Assembly (NCBI GenBank): GCA_020638135.1 | Contig: JACKJE010000024.1 | Location: 1-38,310, forward strand | Direction of reading: 5' to 3' | Origin: Methylobacteriaceae bacterium | GTDB taxonomy: Bacteria > Pseudomonadota > Alphaproteobacteria > Rhizobiales > Beijerinckiaceae | DNA length: 38,310 nt | Shown here: positions 1-8,863 of the stretch, piece by piece | Layout: each line of letters starts with the position of its first letter | How positions within the stretch are numbered: position 1 is the first letter of the stretch | The notes under the pieces: model-generated | Databases searched by the model: none | What the model was told of the DNA's origin: nothing | The model's input: the letters and a program-made list of their open reading frames with translations, nothing else | Position numbers and translations under genes: made by a program

Positions 1-228
1 GTCGATCCGGAGGGTCGCGTGCAGTTGAGCGAACAGTGCAAGGCGCAGGCCTTCATTACCGGGGAAGTCAGCTTCGTCGGCATGGGGCACAAGTTTCAGA
101 TCTGGGAGCCGGGACGTTTTCGCGCGCAGCAGGAAGAGGCCAGAAACCGGGCGCGCGACTTACGGAAACTGACCGGAGCCAGAGGGGCGGCGGGCCACAC
201 GCCGCCCGGGCCTGGAGCACGGGAATGA
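1..228 (+). CDS. mraZ: MraZ, C-terminal part (cut by window edge)
   Basis: This is the last 75 codons of MraZ, the DNA-binding regulator that normally opens the dcw cluster; its start lies left of the window. The reading frame is open from base 1. It contains the second SpoVT/AbrB-like half, recognisable by DPEGRVQLSE, AFITGEVSFVGMGHKFQIWE and a basic, helical C-terminus rich in Arg and Gln. In other bacteria MraZ rings bind repeats in the promoter upstream of mraZ, a region not visible here. The stop codon overlaps the ATG of rsmH, consistent with the first two genes of one operon. The identification is firm from sequence and position; no statement about its N-terminal half is possible. Confidence 0.93.
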   Translation, partial: VDPEGRVQLSEQCKAQAFITGEVSFVGMGHKFQIWEPGRFRAQQEEARNRARDLRKLTGARGAAGHTPPGPGARE

Positions 229-1280
229 TGACGGGCCGCGGGGAGGCCATGCCCCCCGCAGGCGGACCGGCCCGCCACGTTCCCGTGCTTCTCCAGGACG
301 TTCTCGAAGGTCTTCGCCCGCGCGACGGCGGGCTCTATGTCGACGGCACATTCGGCGCCGGCGGTTATTCGCGCGCCATTCTGGCCACGCCGGGAACGCG
401 TGTGGTGGCCTTCGACCGCGATCCCCACGCGATCCGCGACGGCGGCGAACTGGTCGCGGCCTCCGGCGGCAGGCTGACGCTGGTGCAGGCGCGCTTCGGC
501 GATCTCGCCGCGGAGCTGCGCGCGCTCGGCATTCAGAAAGTCGACGGCGTCGCGCTCGACATCGGCGTGTCGTCGATGCAGTTCGACCAGGCCGCGCGCG
601 GCTTTTCCTTCCGCTTCGACGGGCCGCTCGACATGCGCATGGAAAGCGCCGGCCGCAGCGCCGCCGACATCGTGAACGAAGAGTCGGAAGAGGCGCTCGC
701 CGACATCATCTATCATTACGGCGAGGATCGCGCCTCGCGGCGCATCGCGCGCTTCATCGTCAATGCGCGCAAGGCCCAGCCGATCACGACGACGGCTGCG
801 CTCGCCGACATCGTGCAGCGCGCCATTCCCGGCAAGCCCGGCGACATTCATCCGGCGACGCGCACGTTCCAGGCGCTGCGCATCGCGGTGAACGACGAGC
901 TCGGCGAACTCGTGCGCGCGCTCGCGGGCGCGGAAGAGATTTTGATCGAAGGCGGCGCGCTCGCCGTCGTCACCTTTCATTCGCTGGAAGACCGCATCGT
1001 GAAGCAATTTTTCGCGCAACGTTCGGGACGCGGCGAGGCGCGCTCGCGCCTGCTGCCGGGCGAGCCGGCGCCGCCGGCCTCGACCTTCACACTGCAGACG
1101 CGCCATGCGATCGCGCCCTCGGCTCAGGAAACCGCGGCCAATCCGCGCGCGCGTTCGGCCAAGCTGCGCATCGCCCTGCGCACGAACGCCGCCCCGCTCG
1201 GGCTCGATGCGCGGCTCGCGGCGCTCGCGGCCCTGCCGGACCGCGATGCGGGCAAACGGGAAAAGGGGAGACGCAAGTGA
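225..1280 (+). CDS. rsmH: 16S rRNA (cytosine(1402)-N(4))-methyltransferase RsmH (MraW)
   Basis: SAM-dependent enzyme that N4-methylates C1402 of 16S rRNA in the ribosomal P site; a standard second gene of the dcw cluster. Visible family motifs are HVPVLLQDV (about residues 18-26), the SAM loop DGTFGAGGYSR (40-50), VVAFDRDPHA (60-69), ALDIGVSSMQFD, GFSFRFDGPLDMRM, ATRTFQALRIAVNDEL and VVTFHSLEDRIVK. I chose ATG 225 because GGAG lies 7 bases upstream and the codon overlaps the mraZ stop; ATG 228 or ATG 249 would remove 1 or 8 residues. The product of 351 aa is slightly longer than the usual 310-340 because of a Gly/Pro-rich N-terminus and a basic tail. The last bases overlap the GTG of ftsL. 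Confidence 0.97.
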   Translation: MMTGRGEAMPPAGGPARHVPVLLQDVLEGLRPRDGGLYVDGTFGAGGYSRAILATPGTRVVAFDRDPHAIRDGGELVAASGGRLTLVQARFGDLAAELRALGIQKVDGVALDIGVSSMQFDQAARGFSFRFDGPLDMRMESAGRSAADIVNEESEEALADIIYHYGEDRASRRIARFIVNARKAQPITTTAALADIVQRAIPGKPGDIHPATRTFQALRIAVNDELGELVRALAGAEEILIEGGALAVVTFHSLEDRIVKQFFAQRSGRGEARSRLLPGEPAPPASTFTLQTRHAIAPSAQETAANPRARSAKLRIALRTNAAPLGLDARLAALAALPDRDAGKREKGRRK

Positions 1281-1678
1281 TCCGCTTTCTCAACATCGTC
1301 GCGGCCGCCGCGCTGGTCGGCTCGGCGGTCTACGCCTATTCGATCAAATATCAGACGATCTATCGCACCGATCAGATCGCCAAGCTGACGCGCCAGATCC
1401 AGCAGGAGCGCGACGGCCTCAACGTGCAGCGCGCGGAATGGGCGCATCTGACGCGGCCCGACCGGATCGCGCCGCTCGCCGACAAATATCTGACCGATCT
1501 CGAGATGACGCGGCCCAACCAGATGGCGACGTTCGCGCAATTGCCGGAGCGCTCCATGCGCGGCGACGAGATCGGCAAGAAGCTCGAGGCGCTTGGCCTC
1601 GCGGAGCCCACCAATACGCCGAGCGCGCGCCGTCCGCCCGCGCCAGCGACGCCTGCGGGCGCGGCAAGGAAGCGTTGA
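1277..1678 (+). CDS. ftsL: Cell division protein FtsL
   Basis: Small bitopic division protein (133 aa) that in other bacteria joins FtsB and FtsQ to activate the FtsWI septal synthase. One N-terminal membrane segment (about residues 3-21) is followed by a predicted coiled coil with heptad-like leucines (QIAKLTRQIQQERDGLNVQR) and a LADKYL motif typical of alphaproteobacterial FtsL. The tail is Pro/Ala-rich. It starts with GTG overlapping the rsmH stop (GTGA), with a strong AAGGGGAG ribosome binding site 6 bases upstream. FtsL is poorly conserved, so the call rests on topology, length and position between rsmH and ftsI as well as on sequence. Confidence 0.9.
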   Translation: MIRFLNIVAAAALVGSAVYAYSIKYQTIYRTDQIAKLTRQIQQERDGLNVQRAEWAHLTRPDRIAPLADKYLTDLEMTRPNQMATFAQLPERSMRGDEIGKKLEALGLAEPTNTPSARRPPAPATPAGAARKR

Positions 1679-1679
1679 G

Positions 1680-3497
1680 ATGAGCGAGCAGCAGATCCCT
1701 CCCGTCGATCCGGCGCCCGAGGTTTTCGTCGATGTCGCGACGGAGCCGGTCCTTTCGCGCGGCGAGCGCCTGCGCGTTTGGGCGAGAAGCCTGCTGTCAA
1801 CGAAACTCGAGAAGAGCGACCGGCGCATTCGCCTCGTCGCGATCGGCTTCGGCCTGGTCTATTGCGTGATCGCCGGCAAGCTGATCTGGCTCGGTTTCAA
1901 GCCGAATTCGCCGAGCATGCGCGCCACCGCCGCCGCCGCCAGCGCCGCCGCGCGCCCCGATCTGCTCGACCGCAATGGCGAGGTTCTGGCGACCGACGTG
2001 CGCGTCATGTCCGTCTTCGCCGAGCCACGCCGGATCATCGACAAGGACGAGGCGACGGAATTGCTGACCGCCGTCCTGCCCGATCTCGACGCGCGCGAAC
2101 TGCGCGAAAAGCTCGGCTCGCGCAAGGGCTTCGTGTGGGTGAAGCGCGAGGTGAGCCCGAAACAGCAGCAGGAGGTCTATCGCCTCGGCCTGCCAGGCGT
2201 CGGCTTCTGGCCGGAAAACAAGCGCGTCTATCCCAACGGTCCGCTCGCCGCCCATGTGCTCGGCTTCACCAATGTCGACAATCAGGGCATCGCCGGCATC
2301 GAGAAATATATCGACGGGCAGGGGCTCGCCGACCTGCACGGCGCCGGCTTCGACCTCAGCGCGGAGAACCTGAAGCCGATCAAACTGTCGCTCGACGTCA
2401 AGGCGACATTTGCGCTGAGGGATGAACTCGCCAAGGGCATGGAGCATTTCCGCGCCAAGGCGGCGGCCGCCGCCATTCTCGACGTCAACACGGGCGAGGT
2501 GGTCGCGCTCGCCTCGCTGCCCGACTACGATCCCAACAATCCCGCCGACGCGCTGAAGCCCGACCACATCAACCGCATGAATGTCGGCGTGTTCGAGATG
2601 GGCTCGACCTTCAAGGCGCTGACGATCGCCATGGCGCTCGACGCCAACAAGGTCAATCTCAATTCGCAGATCGACGCGCGCAACGCCCTGCGGTCCGGGC
2701 GCTTCCGCATCCATGATTATCACGCCAGGAACCGTGCGCTGACGGTGCCGGAAGTCTTCACCTATTCCTCCAATATCGGCACGGCGCGCATGGCGCTGAT
2801 GGTGGGCGTGGAAGGCCACAAGGCCTTCCTGCGCAAGATGGGCCAGCTCGATCGCATGCGCACGGAACTGCCGGAATCGGCCGAACCGATCGTGCCGAAG
2901 AACTGGGGCGAACTGAACACGATGACCATCGCCTTCGGCCACGGCCTCGCGGTCGCGCCGCTGCAGGCGATGATGGCGGTCGGCGCGCTGTCGAACGGCG
3001 GCTATCTGATCAAGCCGACCTTCCTCAAACGCAGCGAGGAAGACGCCAAGCGCAATGCGCCGCATGTCGTGCGCCCGGAGACGAGCGAGGAACTGCGCTA
3101 CATCATGCGTCTCAACGCCGAGGTCGGCAGCGCGCGCAAGGTCGACATTCCCGGCTATTTCGTCGGCGGCAAGACAGGCACGGCGGAAAAGGTGATCAAC
3201 GGCCGCTATTCGAAGAACAAGCTGTTCACGACCTTCATGGCGCTCGTGCCGGCGGACAAGCCGCGCTACCTGTTCGCCACCGTGATGGACGAGCCGCAGG
3301 CGGCGCCCGAGACGCATGGCTATGCGACGGCGGCGTATAACGCCGGCGTCGTCACCGGCAAGATCATCGAGCGCGCCGGACCGATCCTCGGCCTCGAGCC
3401 GCGTTTCAAGACGCCGGAACTGCCGTTTCCGCTGCTCGCGCGCATGGGCTACAGCAGGGCCAACCAGCCGGCGACCAAGACCGCGGACAATCATTGA
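1680..3497 (+). CDS. ftsI: Peptidoglycan D,D-transpeptidase FtsI (PBP3)
   Basis: Class B penicillin-binding protein that cross-links septal peptidoglycan with FtsW in the inner membrane, active site in the periplasm. It has a cytoplasmic tail, one membrane segment (about 50-72), a dimerisation/pedestal domain and a C-terminal transpeptidase domain. The three catalytic motifs are all present: STFK (309-312, nucleophile Ser309), SSN (363-365) and KTGT (498-501). The length of 605 aa fits the family. The ATG at 1680 lies one base after the ftsL stop, with AAGGA 9 bases upstream; the frame stays open further upstream only as read-through of ftsL. The stop overlaps the ATG of murE (TGATG). Confidence 0.97.
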   Translation: MSEQQIPPVDPAPEVFVDVATEPVLSRGERLRVWARSLLSTKLEKSDRRIRLVAIGFGLVYCVIAGKLIWLGFKPNSPSMRATAAAASAAARPDLLDRNGEVLATDVRVMSVFAEPRRIIDKDEATELLTAVLPDLDARELREKLGSRKGFVWVKREVSPKQQQEVYRLGLPGVGFWPENKRVYPNGPLAAHVLGFTNVDNQGIAGIEKYIDGQGLADLHGAGFDLSAENLKPIKLSLDVKATFALRDELAKGMEHFRAKAAAAAILDVNTGEVVALASLPDYDPNNPADALKPDHINRMNVGVFEMGSTFKALTIAMALDANKVNLNSQIDARNALRSGRFRIHDYHARNRALTVPEVFTYSSNIGTARMALMVGVEGHKAFLRKMGQLDRMRTELPESAEPIVPKNWGELNTMTIAFGHGLAVAPLQAMMAVGALSNGGYLIKPTFLKRSEEDAKRNAPHVVRPETSEELRYIMRLNAEVGSARKVDIPGYFVGGKTGTAEKVINGRYSKNKLFTTFMALVPADKPRYLFATVMDEPQAAPETHGYATAAYNAGVVTGKIIERAGPILGLEPRFKTPELPFPLLARMGYSRANQPATKTADNH

Positions 3498-4954
3498 TGC
3501 GGCTCGATGCGCTCATAGCGGAAGCGGCCGACAGCCCGCATGCGGCGCTCGATATTTCGGGCCTCGCCGCCGACAGCCGCAAGGCCGCGCGCGGCAGCCT
3601 TTTCTTCGCCGTGCCGGGCACGCAGGCCGACGGGCTCGATTTCGCGCCCGACGCCGTTTCACGCGGCGCAGTCGCGGTCGTCGCGGCGCGCGCGTCGGAG
3701 AATCCGCTCGGCGCGCCGGTGATCGTCGTGAGCGATGTGCGGCTCGCGCTGTCGCGCGCGGCGGCGCGGTTCCATCCGTTGCAGCCCGCGACCATCGCGG
3801 CTGTGACGGGCACGAGCGGCAAGACGTCGATCGCCGCCTTCCTGCGCCAGATCTGGCTCTATTGCGGCCGCCAGGCCGCCTCGATGGGCACGATCGGCAT
3901 TGTCGCGCCCTCGGGCGCCGTCTACGGCTCGCTGACGACGCCGGATTCCATCACGCTGCACGAGACGCTGGAGAAGCTTGCGCAGGACGGCGTGACGCAT
4001 CTGGCGATGGAGGCGTCCTCGCATGGGCTCGATCAGCGCCGGCTCGACGGCGTGCGCCTGTCGGCGGGCGCCTTCACCAATCTGTCGCGCGACCATCTCG
4101 ACTATCACGCCACGCTCGACGAATACCTCGCCGCGAAACTACGTCTGTTCGAGGCGCTGCTGCAGCCGGGCCAGCCCGCCGTGATCGACGCCGACACCGA
4201 TGTCGCGGGCAAGGTGATCGCGACCTGCGCCGCGCGCGGTCTCGACGTGCGCACGATCGGCCGCAAGGGCGAGGCGATCCGCCTGCTCGAGCGCGCTCCG
4301 GAAGGTTTTGCGACGCAGCTGACGCTGGAATGCGAGGGCAAGGCCTTTCGCGCGCTGCTGCCGCTTGCCGGCGAATTCCAGACGTCCAACGCGCTGGTCG
4401 CGGCAGGTCTTGCGATCGCGACCGGCGAGACGCCGCAAAACGTTTTCGCCGCGCTCGAAAAGCTCGTCGGCGCGCCCGGACGCATCGAAAAGATCGGCGA
4501 CCGCAACGGCGGCGCGGCCTTCGTCGATTATGCGCACAAGCCCGGCGCGCTGGAGACCGCAATCGCGGCGTTGCGCCCGTTCGCGCGCGGCAGGATGATC
4601 GTCGTGTTCGGCTGCGGCGGCGACCGCGACCGGGGCAAACGGCCGATCATGGGCGAGATTGCGGCGCGGCTCGCCGACATCACAATCGTGACCGACGACA
4701 ATCCGCGCAGCGAGCAGCCCGCGGCCATTCGCGCCGCCATTCTTGAGGGCGCGAGCGCGCACAAGGGCGCGGACGTGCGCGAAATCGGCGACCGCGCGGC
4801 GGCGATTGCGGCGGGCGTCGCGCTGCTCGGGCCGGGCGACGTGCTGCTGGTGGCCGGCAAAGGCCATGAAACCGGCCAGATCATCGGCTCGAAGACGATT
4901 CCATTCTCCGATCACGAGGCCGTCCGCGCGGCGCTCGAAGGGCAGGCACGATGA
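3497..4954 (+). CDS. murE: UDP-MurNAc-L-Ala-D-Glu:meso-diaminopimelate ligase MurE
   Basis: Cytoplasmic ATP-dependent ligase adding the third residue of the peptidoglycan stem peptide. Visible are the Mur-ligase ATP loop TGTSGKTS (104-111), EASSHGLDQRRLDG, NLSRDHLDYH, YAHKPGALE and the substrate motif DNPR (in TDDNPRSEQP), which in this family marks meso-diaminopimelate rather than lysine use, as expected for a Gram-negative. It has 485 aa and the three-domain Mur ligase layout. ATG 3497 overlaps the ftsI stop; a TTG one codon upstream is possible but less likely. The stop overlaps the murF start (ATGA), so translation is probably coupled. Confidence 0.97.
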   Translation: MRLDALIAEAADSPHAALDISGLAADSRKAARGSLFFAVPGTQADGLDFAPDAVSRGAVAVVAARASENPLGAPVIVVSDVRLALSRAAARFHPLQPATIAAVTGTSGKTSIAAFLRQIWLYCGRQAASMGTIGIVAPSGAVYGSLTTPDSITLHETLEKLAQDGVTHLAMEASSHGLDQRRLDGVRLSAGAFTNLSRDHLDYHATLDEYLAAKLRLFEALLQPGQPAVIDADTDVAGKVIATCAARGLDVRTIGRKGEAIRLLERAPEGFATQLTLECEGKAFRALLPLAGEFQTSNALVAAGLAIATGETPQNVFAALEKLVGAPGRIEKIGDRNGGAAFVDYAHKPGALETAIAALRPFARGRMIVVFGCGGDRDRGKRPIMGEIAARLADITIVTDDNPRSEQPAAIRAAILEGASAHKGADVREIGDRAAAIAAGVALLGPGDVLLVAGKGHETGQIIGSKTIPFSDHEAVRAALEGQAR

Positions 4955-6375
4955 CCGACGAGGCACTCTGGACACCGCTCGCGCTCGTCGCGCCGCTCGG
5001 CGCACGGGTGAGCGGCGCCTTGCCGGCGCGGGGCGTCACGGGCGTTTCGATCGACACGCGCACGCTTGCCGAAGGCGATCTCTTCGTCGCGCTGAAGGGC
5101 GACAACAGCGATGGCCACGACCATGTGCCCAAGGCGTTCGAGGCTGGCGCCGCCGCGGCCGTGATCGACGAGGCGCATGCGCAAGCGGTGGCCGGCGCCG
5201 GACCGCTCTACGTCGTCAAGGATACGCTCGTCGCGCTCGAAGGCCTCGGCCGCGCGGCGCGCGCGCGCTCGAAAGCGCGCATCGTCGCCGTCACGGGATC
5301 GGTCGGCAAGACGACGACCAAGGAACTGCTGCGTGTCGCGCTCGCGAGTGCGGGCGAGACGCATGCCTCGGCTGCCTCCTACAACAATCACTGGGGCGTG
5401 CCGCTGACGCTGGCGCGCATGCCGGAGAGCGCCCGCTACGGCGTGTTCGAGATCGGCATGAATCATGCCGGCGAGATCACGCCGCTGGTCGCGATGGCGC
5501 AGCCGCATATTGCGATCATCACGCGCATCGCGCCGGTGCATCTCGAACATTTCGCTTCGGTCGAGGCGATCGCCGACGCCAAGGCGGAAATCTTTACCGG
5601 CCTGCAGCGCGGCGGCGTCGCCATTCTCAATCGCGACGATGCGCAATTCGAGCGGCTGCGCGAAGCCGCAGGCGAAGCGGGCGTGCGGTTTGTCCTGTCC
5701 TTCGGCGAGAGCGCCGAGGCCGATGCGAGCCTCGTCTCATGCGAGATCGAGGGGCAGATCACACGCGTGACGGCGCGGGTGCTCGGGCAGGAGCTTGCCT
5801 ATACGATCGGCGCGCCGGGCCGACACATCGCCATGAATTCCCTCGCCGTGCTGATGGCGGCGCGCGCCGCCGGCCTCGACCTCGCGGCGGCGGCGAAAGC
5901 GCTCGCGGCCTTCGAGCCGCCGGCCGGCCGCGGCCAGCGCGAGACGCTGCAGGCGGCCGACGGGCCCTTCACCATTATCGACGAGAGCTACAACGCCAAT
6001 CCCGCCTCGATGCGCGCGGCGCTCGATCTCCTGGGCGCGGCCGAAGGCAAGAGGCGAATCGCCGTGCTCGGCGACATGCTCGAACTCGGGCCGCAGGCGC
6101 GGGCGCTGCATGCTGACCTCGCCGGGGACATCGAGCGAAATCATGTCGATCTGGTGTATACGGCGGGCCCATTGATGCAGGCGCTGTCCGAGGCTATTGC
6201 GGCCGAACGGCGCGGCGCGCATGCGGCGAACGCCGCCGCTCTCGAACCCGTCGTGCTGGGCGCGCTCGGCGCCGGCGACGTCGTCATGATCAAGGGCTCC
6301 AACGGGAGCCGCATGGGGCCGCTCGTGGCGGCGATGCGAAAGGCCTTCGCCTCGCCGCAGGACGTGACCGCCTGA
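4951..6375 (+). CDS. murF: UDP-MurNAc-tripeptide:D-Ala-D-Ala ligase MurF
   Basis: Cytoplasmic ligase that attaches the D-Ala-D-Ala dipeptide made by Ddl (gene at 15164) to the UDP-MurNAc tripeptide. The 474-aa protein shows the ATP loop TGSVGKTT (115-122), NNHWGVPLTLARMP, EIGMNHAGEI, DESYNANPASMRAAL and a C-terminal MIKGSNGSRMG segment, all typical of MurF. The ATG overlaps the murE stop by four bases. Ten bases separate it from mraY. No frame damage is seen. Confidence 0.97.
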   Translation: MTDEALWTPLALVAPLGARVSGALPARGVTGVSIDTRTLAEGDLFVALKGDNSDGHDHVPKAFEAGAAAAVIDEAHAQAVAGAGPLYVVKDTLVALEGLGRAARARSKARIVAVTGSVGKTTTKELLRVALASAGETHASAASYNNHWGVPLTLARMPESARYGVFEIGMNHAGEITPLVAMAQPHIAIITRIAPVHLEHFASVEAIADAKAEIFTGLQRGGVAILNRDDAQFERLREAAGEAGVRFVLSFGESAEADASLVSCEIEGQITRVTARVLGQELAYTIGAPGRHIAMNSLAVLMAARAAGLDLAAAAKALAAFEPPAGRGQRETLQAADGPFTIIDESYNANPASMRAALDLLGAAEGKRRIAVLGDMLELGPQARALHADLAGDIERNHVDLVYTAGPLMQALSEAIAAERRGAHAANAAALEPVVLGALGAGDVVMIKGSNGSRMGPLVAAMRKAFASPQDVTA

Positions 6376-6385
6376 GGACAATGCA

Positions 6386-7468
6386 ATGCTGACCTGGCTC
6401 GCGGATTTCGCCCATATCTGGACGCCGCTGAATCTATTCAAATACATCACGTTCCGCGCGGGCGGCGCGGCGGCGACGGCGCTGTTCTTCGTGTTCTTCT
6501 TCGGCCCCGCGATCATCGCGGCGCTGCGCATCAAGCAGGGCAAGGGGCAACCGATCCGCGAGCACGGGGCGGCCTCGCACGTTCTGACCAAGAAGGGCAC
6601 GCCGACGATGGGCGGGCTGATGATCCTGTCCGGGCTGATCGTCGCCACGCTCTTGTGGGCGAACCTGAAGAACCCCTACGTCTGGATCGTGCTGCTGGTC
6701 ATGACCGGCTTCGGCCTCATCGGCTTCTATGACGATTATCTGAAAGTGACGCGCCAGTCGCACAAGGGCTTTTCGGGACGCATGCGCCTGGCGTTCGAGG
6801 CGTTGATCGCGCTCATCGCCTGCATCGCCATGATGCGCGTCGGCGCGGCCAATTCCACCATGCTGGCCATCCCTTTCGGCAAGGGCTTCGCCTTCAATCT
6901 CGGCTATGTCTTCCTGCTGCTCGGACCCTTCGTGATCGTGGCGGCCGGCAATTCCGTGAACATGACCGACGGGCTCGACGGCCTCGCCATCGTGCCGTCG
7001 ATGATCGCCGCCGGCGCCTTCGCGATCATCGCCTATCTCGCGGGCAATGCGATCTTCTCGAATTATCTCGGCATCAATTTCGTGCCGGGCGCCGGCGAAC
7101 TGACGGTGATCTGCGCGGGCCTGATCGGGGCGGGCCTAGGCTTTCTGTGGTTCAATGCGCCGCCGGCGCAGATATTCATGGGCGACACCGGCTCGCTGGC
7201 TCTCGGCGGCCTGATCGGCACGATCGCGGTCGCGGTCAAGCACGAGATCGTGCTGATGATCATCGGCGGACTGTTCGTGCTGGAGACGCTGTCGGTGATC
7301 GTGCAGGTCGCGTCGTTCAAGCTCACCGGCAAGCGCGTATTCCGCATGGCGCCGATCCATCATCATTTCGAGCAGCTCGGCTGGTCGGAATCGCAGATCG
7401 TCGTGCGCTTCTGGATCATCGCCTTCGTGCTGGCGCTGGTCGGCCTGTCGACGCTGAAGGTGCGCTGA
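6386..7468 (+). CDS. mraY: Phospho-N-acetylmuramoyl-pentapeptide transferase MraY
   Basis: Polytopic inner-membrane enzyme that moves phospho-MurNAc-pentapeptide from UDP to undecaprenyl phosphate, making lipid I. The 360-aa product has about ten hydrophobic segments and the diagnostic motifs GTPTMGGLMIL, FYDDYLKV (the Asp pair), NSVNMTDGLDGLA, FMGDTGSLALGG and the cytoplasmic APIHHHFE loop. The start at 6386 has GAGGA 7 bases upstream overlapping the murF stop. Its stop is directly followed by the ATG of murD. Confidence 0.97.
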   Translation: MLTWLADFAHIWTPLNLFKYITFRAGGAAATALFFVFFFGPAIIAALRIKQGKGQPIREHGAASHVLTKKGTPTMGGLMILSGLIVATLLWANLKNPYVWIVLLVMTGFGLIGFYDDYLKVTRQSHKGFSGRMRLAFEALIALIACIAMMRVGAANSTMLAIPFGKGFAFNLGYVFLLLGPFVIVAAGNSVNMTDGLDGLAIVPSMIAAGAFAIIAYLAGNAIFSNYLGINFVPGAGELTVICAGLIGAGLGFLWFNAPPAQIFMGDTGSLALGGLIGTIAVAVKHEIVLMIIGGLFVLETLSVIVQVASFKLTGKRVFRMAPIHHHFEQLGWSESQIVVRFWIIAFVLALVGLSTLKVR

Positions 7469-8863
7469 ATGATCGCCGCGACCACCTTTGCCGGCAAACG
7501 TGTCGCGCTGTTCGGCCTCGGCGGTTCGGGGCTGGCGACCGCGCATGCGCTGCGCGCGGGCGGCGCGGATGTTTCCGTCTGGGACGACAATCTTTCGGCG
7601 CGCGAGAAGGCGGCGGCGGAAGGCTTTGCGCCGGTCGATCTGGCGCAGGCCGACTGGTCGCAATTTGCTTCATTCGTGCTGTCGCCCGGCGTGCCGCTGA
7701 CGCATCCCGAGCCGCACTGGACGGTACGACATGCGCAAGCCGCCAGCGTCGAGATCATCGGCGATGTCGAAATTTTCTGCCGCGAACGGCGCGTTCATGC
7801 GCCTTCCGCGCTGTTTGTCGCGATCACCGGCACCAACGGCAAATCGACGACGACGGCGCTGACCGCGCATCTGTTCGCGGCGCTCGGCAAGGACGTGCAG
7901 ATGGGCGGCAATATCGGCACGCCGATCCTCTCGCTCGCGCCGCTCTCCAGCGAGCGCGTCTATGTGATCGAACTCTCGACGTTCCAGATCGATCTTGCGC
8001 CTTCGCTCGATCCGTCGGTCGGCGTGCTGTTGAACCTCACGCCGGACCACATCGACCGCCACGGCACGATGGCGCATTACGCGGCGATCAAGGAGCGGCT
8101 CGTCGCCGCGGCCGACCGCGCCGTCATCTCCGTCGACGATCATCATGTGCGCGAGATCGCGGAGCGGCGTTTTGCGGCGGGGCGCGAGACGATCGCCATG
8201 TCCGTGGCGCATCCCGCGATGGCCGACGGCATGGTCGTGCAGGGAACGACGATCGAGCATCGCTCGGCGCGCGTGTCGACGCCGATCGCCGATCTTGCCG
8301 GCATCGCCTCGCTGCGCGGCGCGCACAATGCGCAGAACGCCATGGCGGCCGTCGCGGCGCTGGGCGACCTCGCCAACGATCATGCGCGCGTGCAGGCGGG
8401 ATTGCGCAGCTTTCCGGGGCTCGCCCATCGCATGGAGAATGTCGGCAGGCGCGGCCGCGTCCTGTTCGTCAACGACAGCAAGGCGACCAACGCCGACGCC
8501 GCCGAGAAGGCGCTTCTGTCGTTCCGCGACATTTTCTGGATCATCGGCGGCAAGTCGAAGGAAGGCGGGATCGAACCCTTGCGTCCCTTGTTTTCGCGCG
8601 TCGCCAAGGCCTATCTGATCGGCGCGGCGAGCGACGATTTTGCACGCACGCTCGATGGCGCCGTTTCCTTCGAACGCTGCGGGACGCTCGATGTCGCGAC
8701 CCGCGCGGCGGCGCGCGACGCGGCGCAATCGCAGGCCGCGGAGCCCGTCGTGCTGCTGTCGCCGGCCTGCGCGTCCTACGATCAATTTCCGAATTTCGAG
8801 AAGCGTGGCGACGCGTTTCGCGCAATCGTCGCCGATGTGCTCAAGAATGGGGGCCTGTCATGA
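7469..8863 (+). CDS. murD: UDP-MurNAc-L-Ala:D-glutamate ligase MurD
   Basis: Cytoplasmic ligase adding D-glutamate, the second residue of the stem peptide. The 464-aa protein has the N-terminal Rossmann motif GLGGSGLATAHAL, ATP loop GTNGKSTTT (121-129), GGNIGTPIL, NLTPDHIDRHG, NDSKATNADA and the C-terminal LLSPACASYDQFPNF, all classic for MurD. The ATG immediately follows the mraY stop, with GAAGG about 9 bases upstream. The stop overlaps the ftsW start (ATGA). Confidence 0.97.
   Translation: MIAATTFAGKRVALFGLGGSGLATAHALRAGGADVSVWDDNLSAREKAAAEGFAPVDLAQADWSQFASFVLSPGVPLTHPEPHWTVRHAQAASVEIIGDVEIFCRERRVHAPSALFVAITGTNGKSTTTALTAHLFAALGKDVQMGGNIGTPILSLAPLSSERVYVIELSTFQIDLAPSLDPSVGVLLNLTPDHIDRHGTMAHYAAIKERLVAAADRAVISVDDHHVREIAERRFAAGRETIAMSVAHPAMADGMVVQGTTIEHRSARVSTPIADLAGIASLRGAHNAQNAMAAVAALGDLANDHARVQAGLRSFPGLAHRMENVGRRGRVLFVNDSKATNADAAEKALLSFRDIFWIIGGKSKEGGIEPLRPLFSRVAKAYLIGAASDDFARTLDGAVSFERCGTLDVATRAAARDAAQSQAAEPVVLLSPACASYDQFPNFEKRGDAFRAIVADVLKNGGLS

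Noticed and set aside
96..1106. Long minus-strand open frame opposite rsmH (and similar ones opposite ftsI, murC, recN and ftsZ)
   Set aside because: Their proteins are Arg/Ala/Gly-rich without domains and mirror well-identified genes; high GC leaves antisense frames open.
7147..8859. Long plus-strand upstream extension of the ftsW frame
   Set aside because: It overlaps all of murD in another frame and has no membrane-protein character; FtsW homology starts at 8860.
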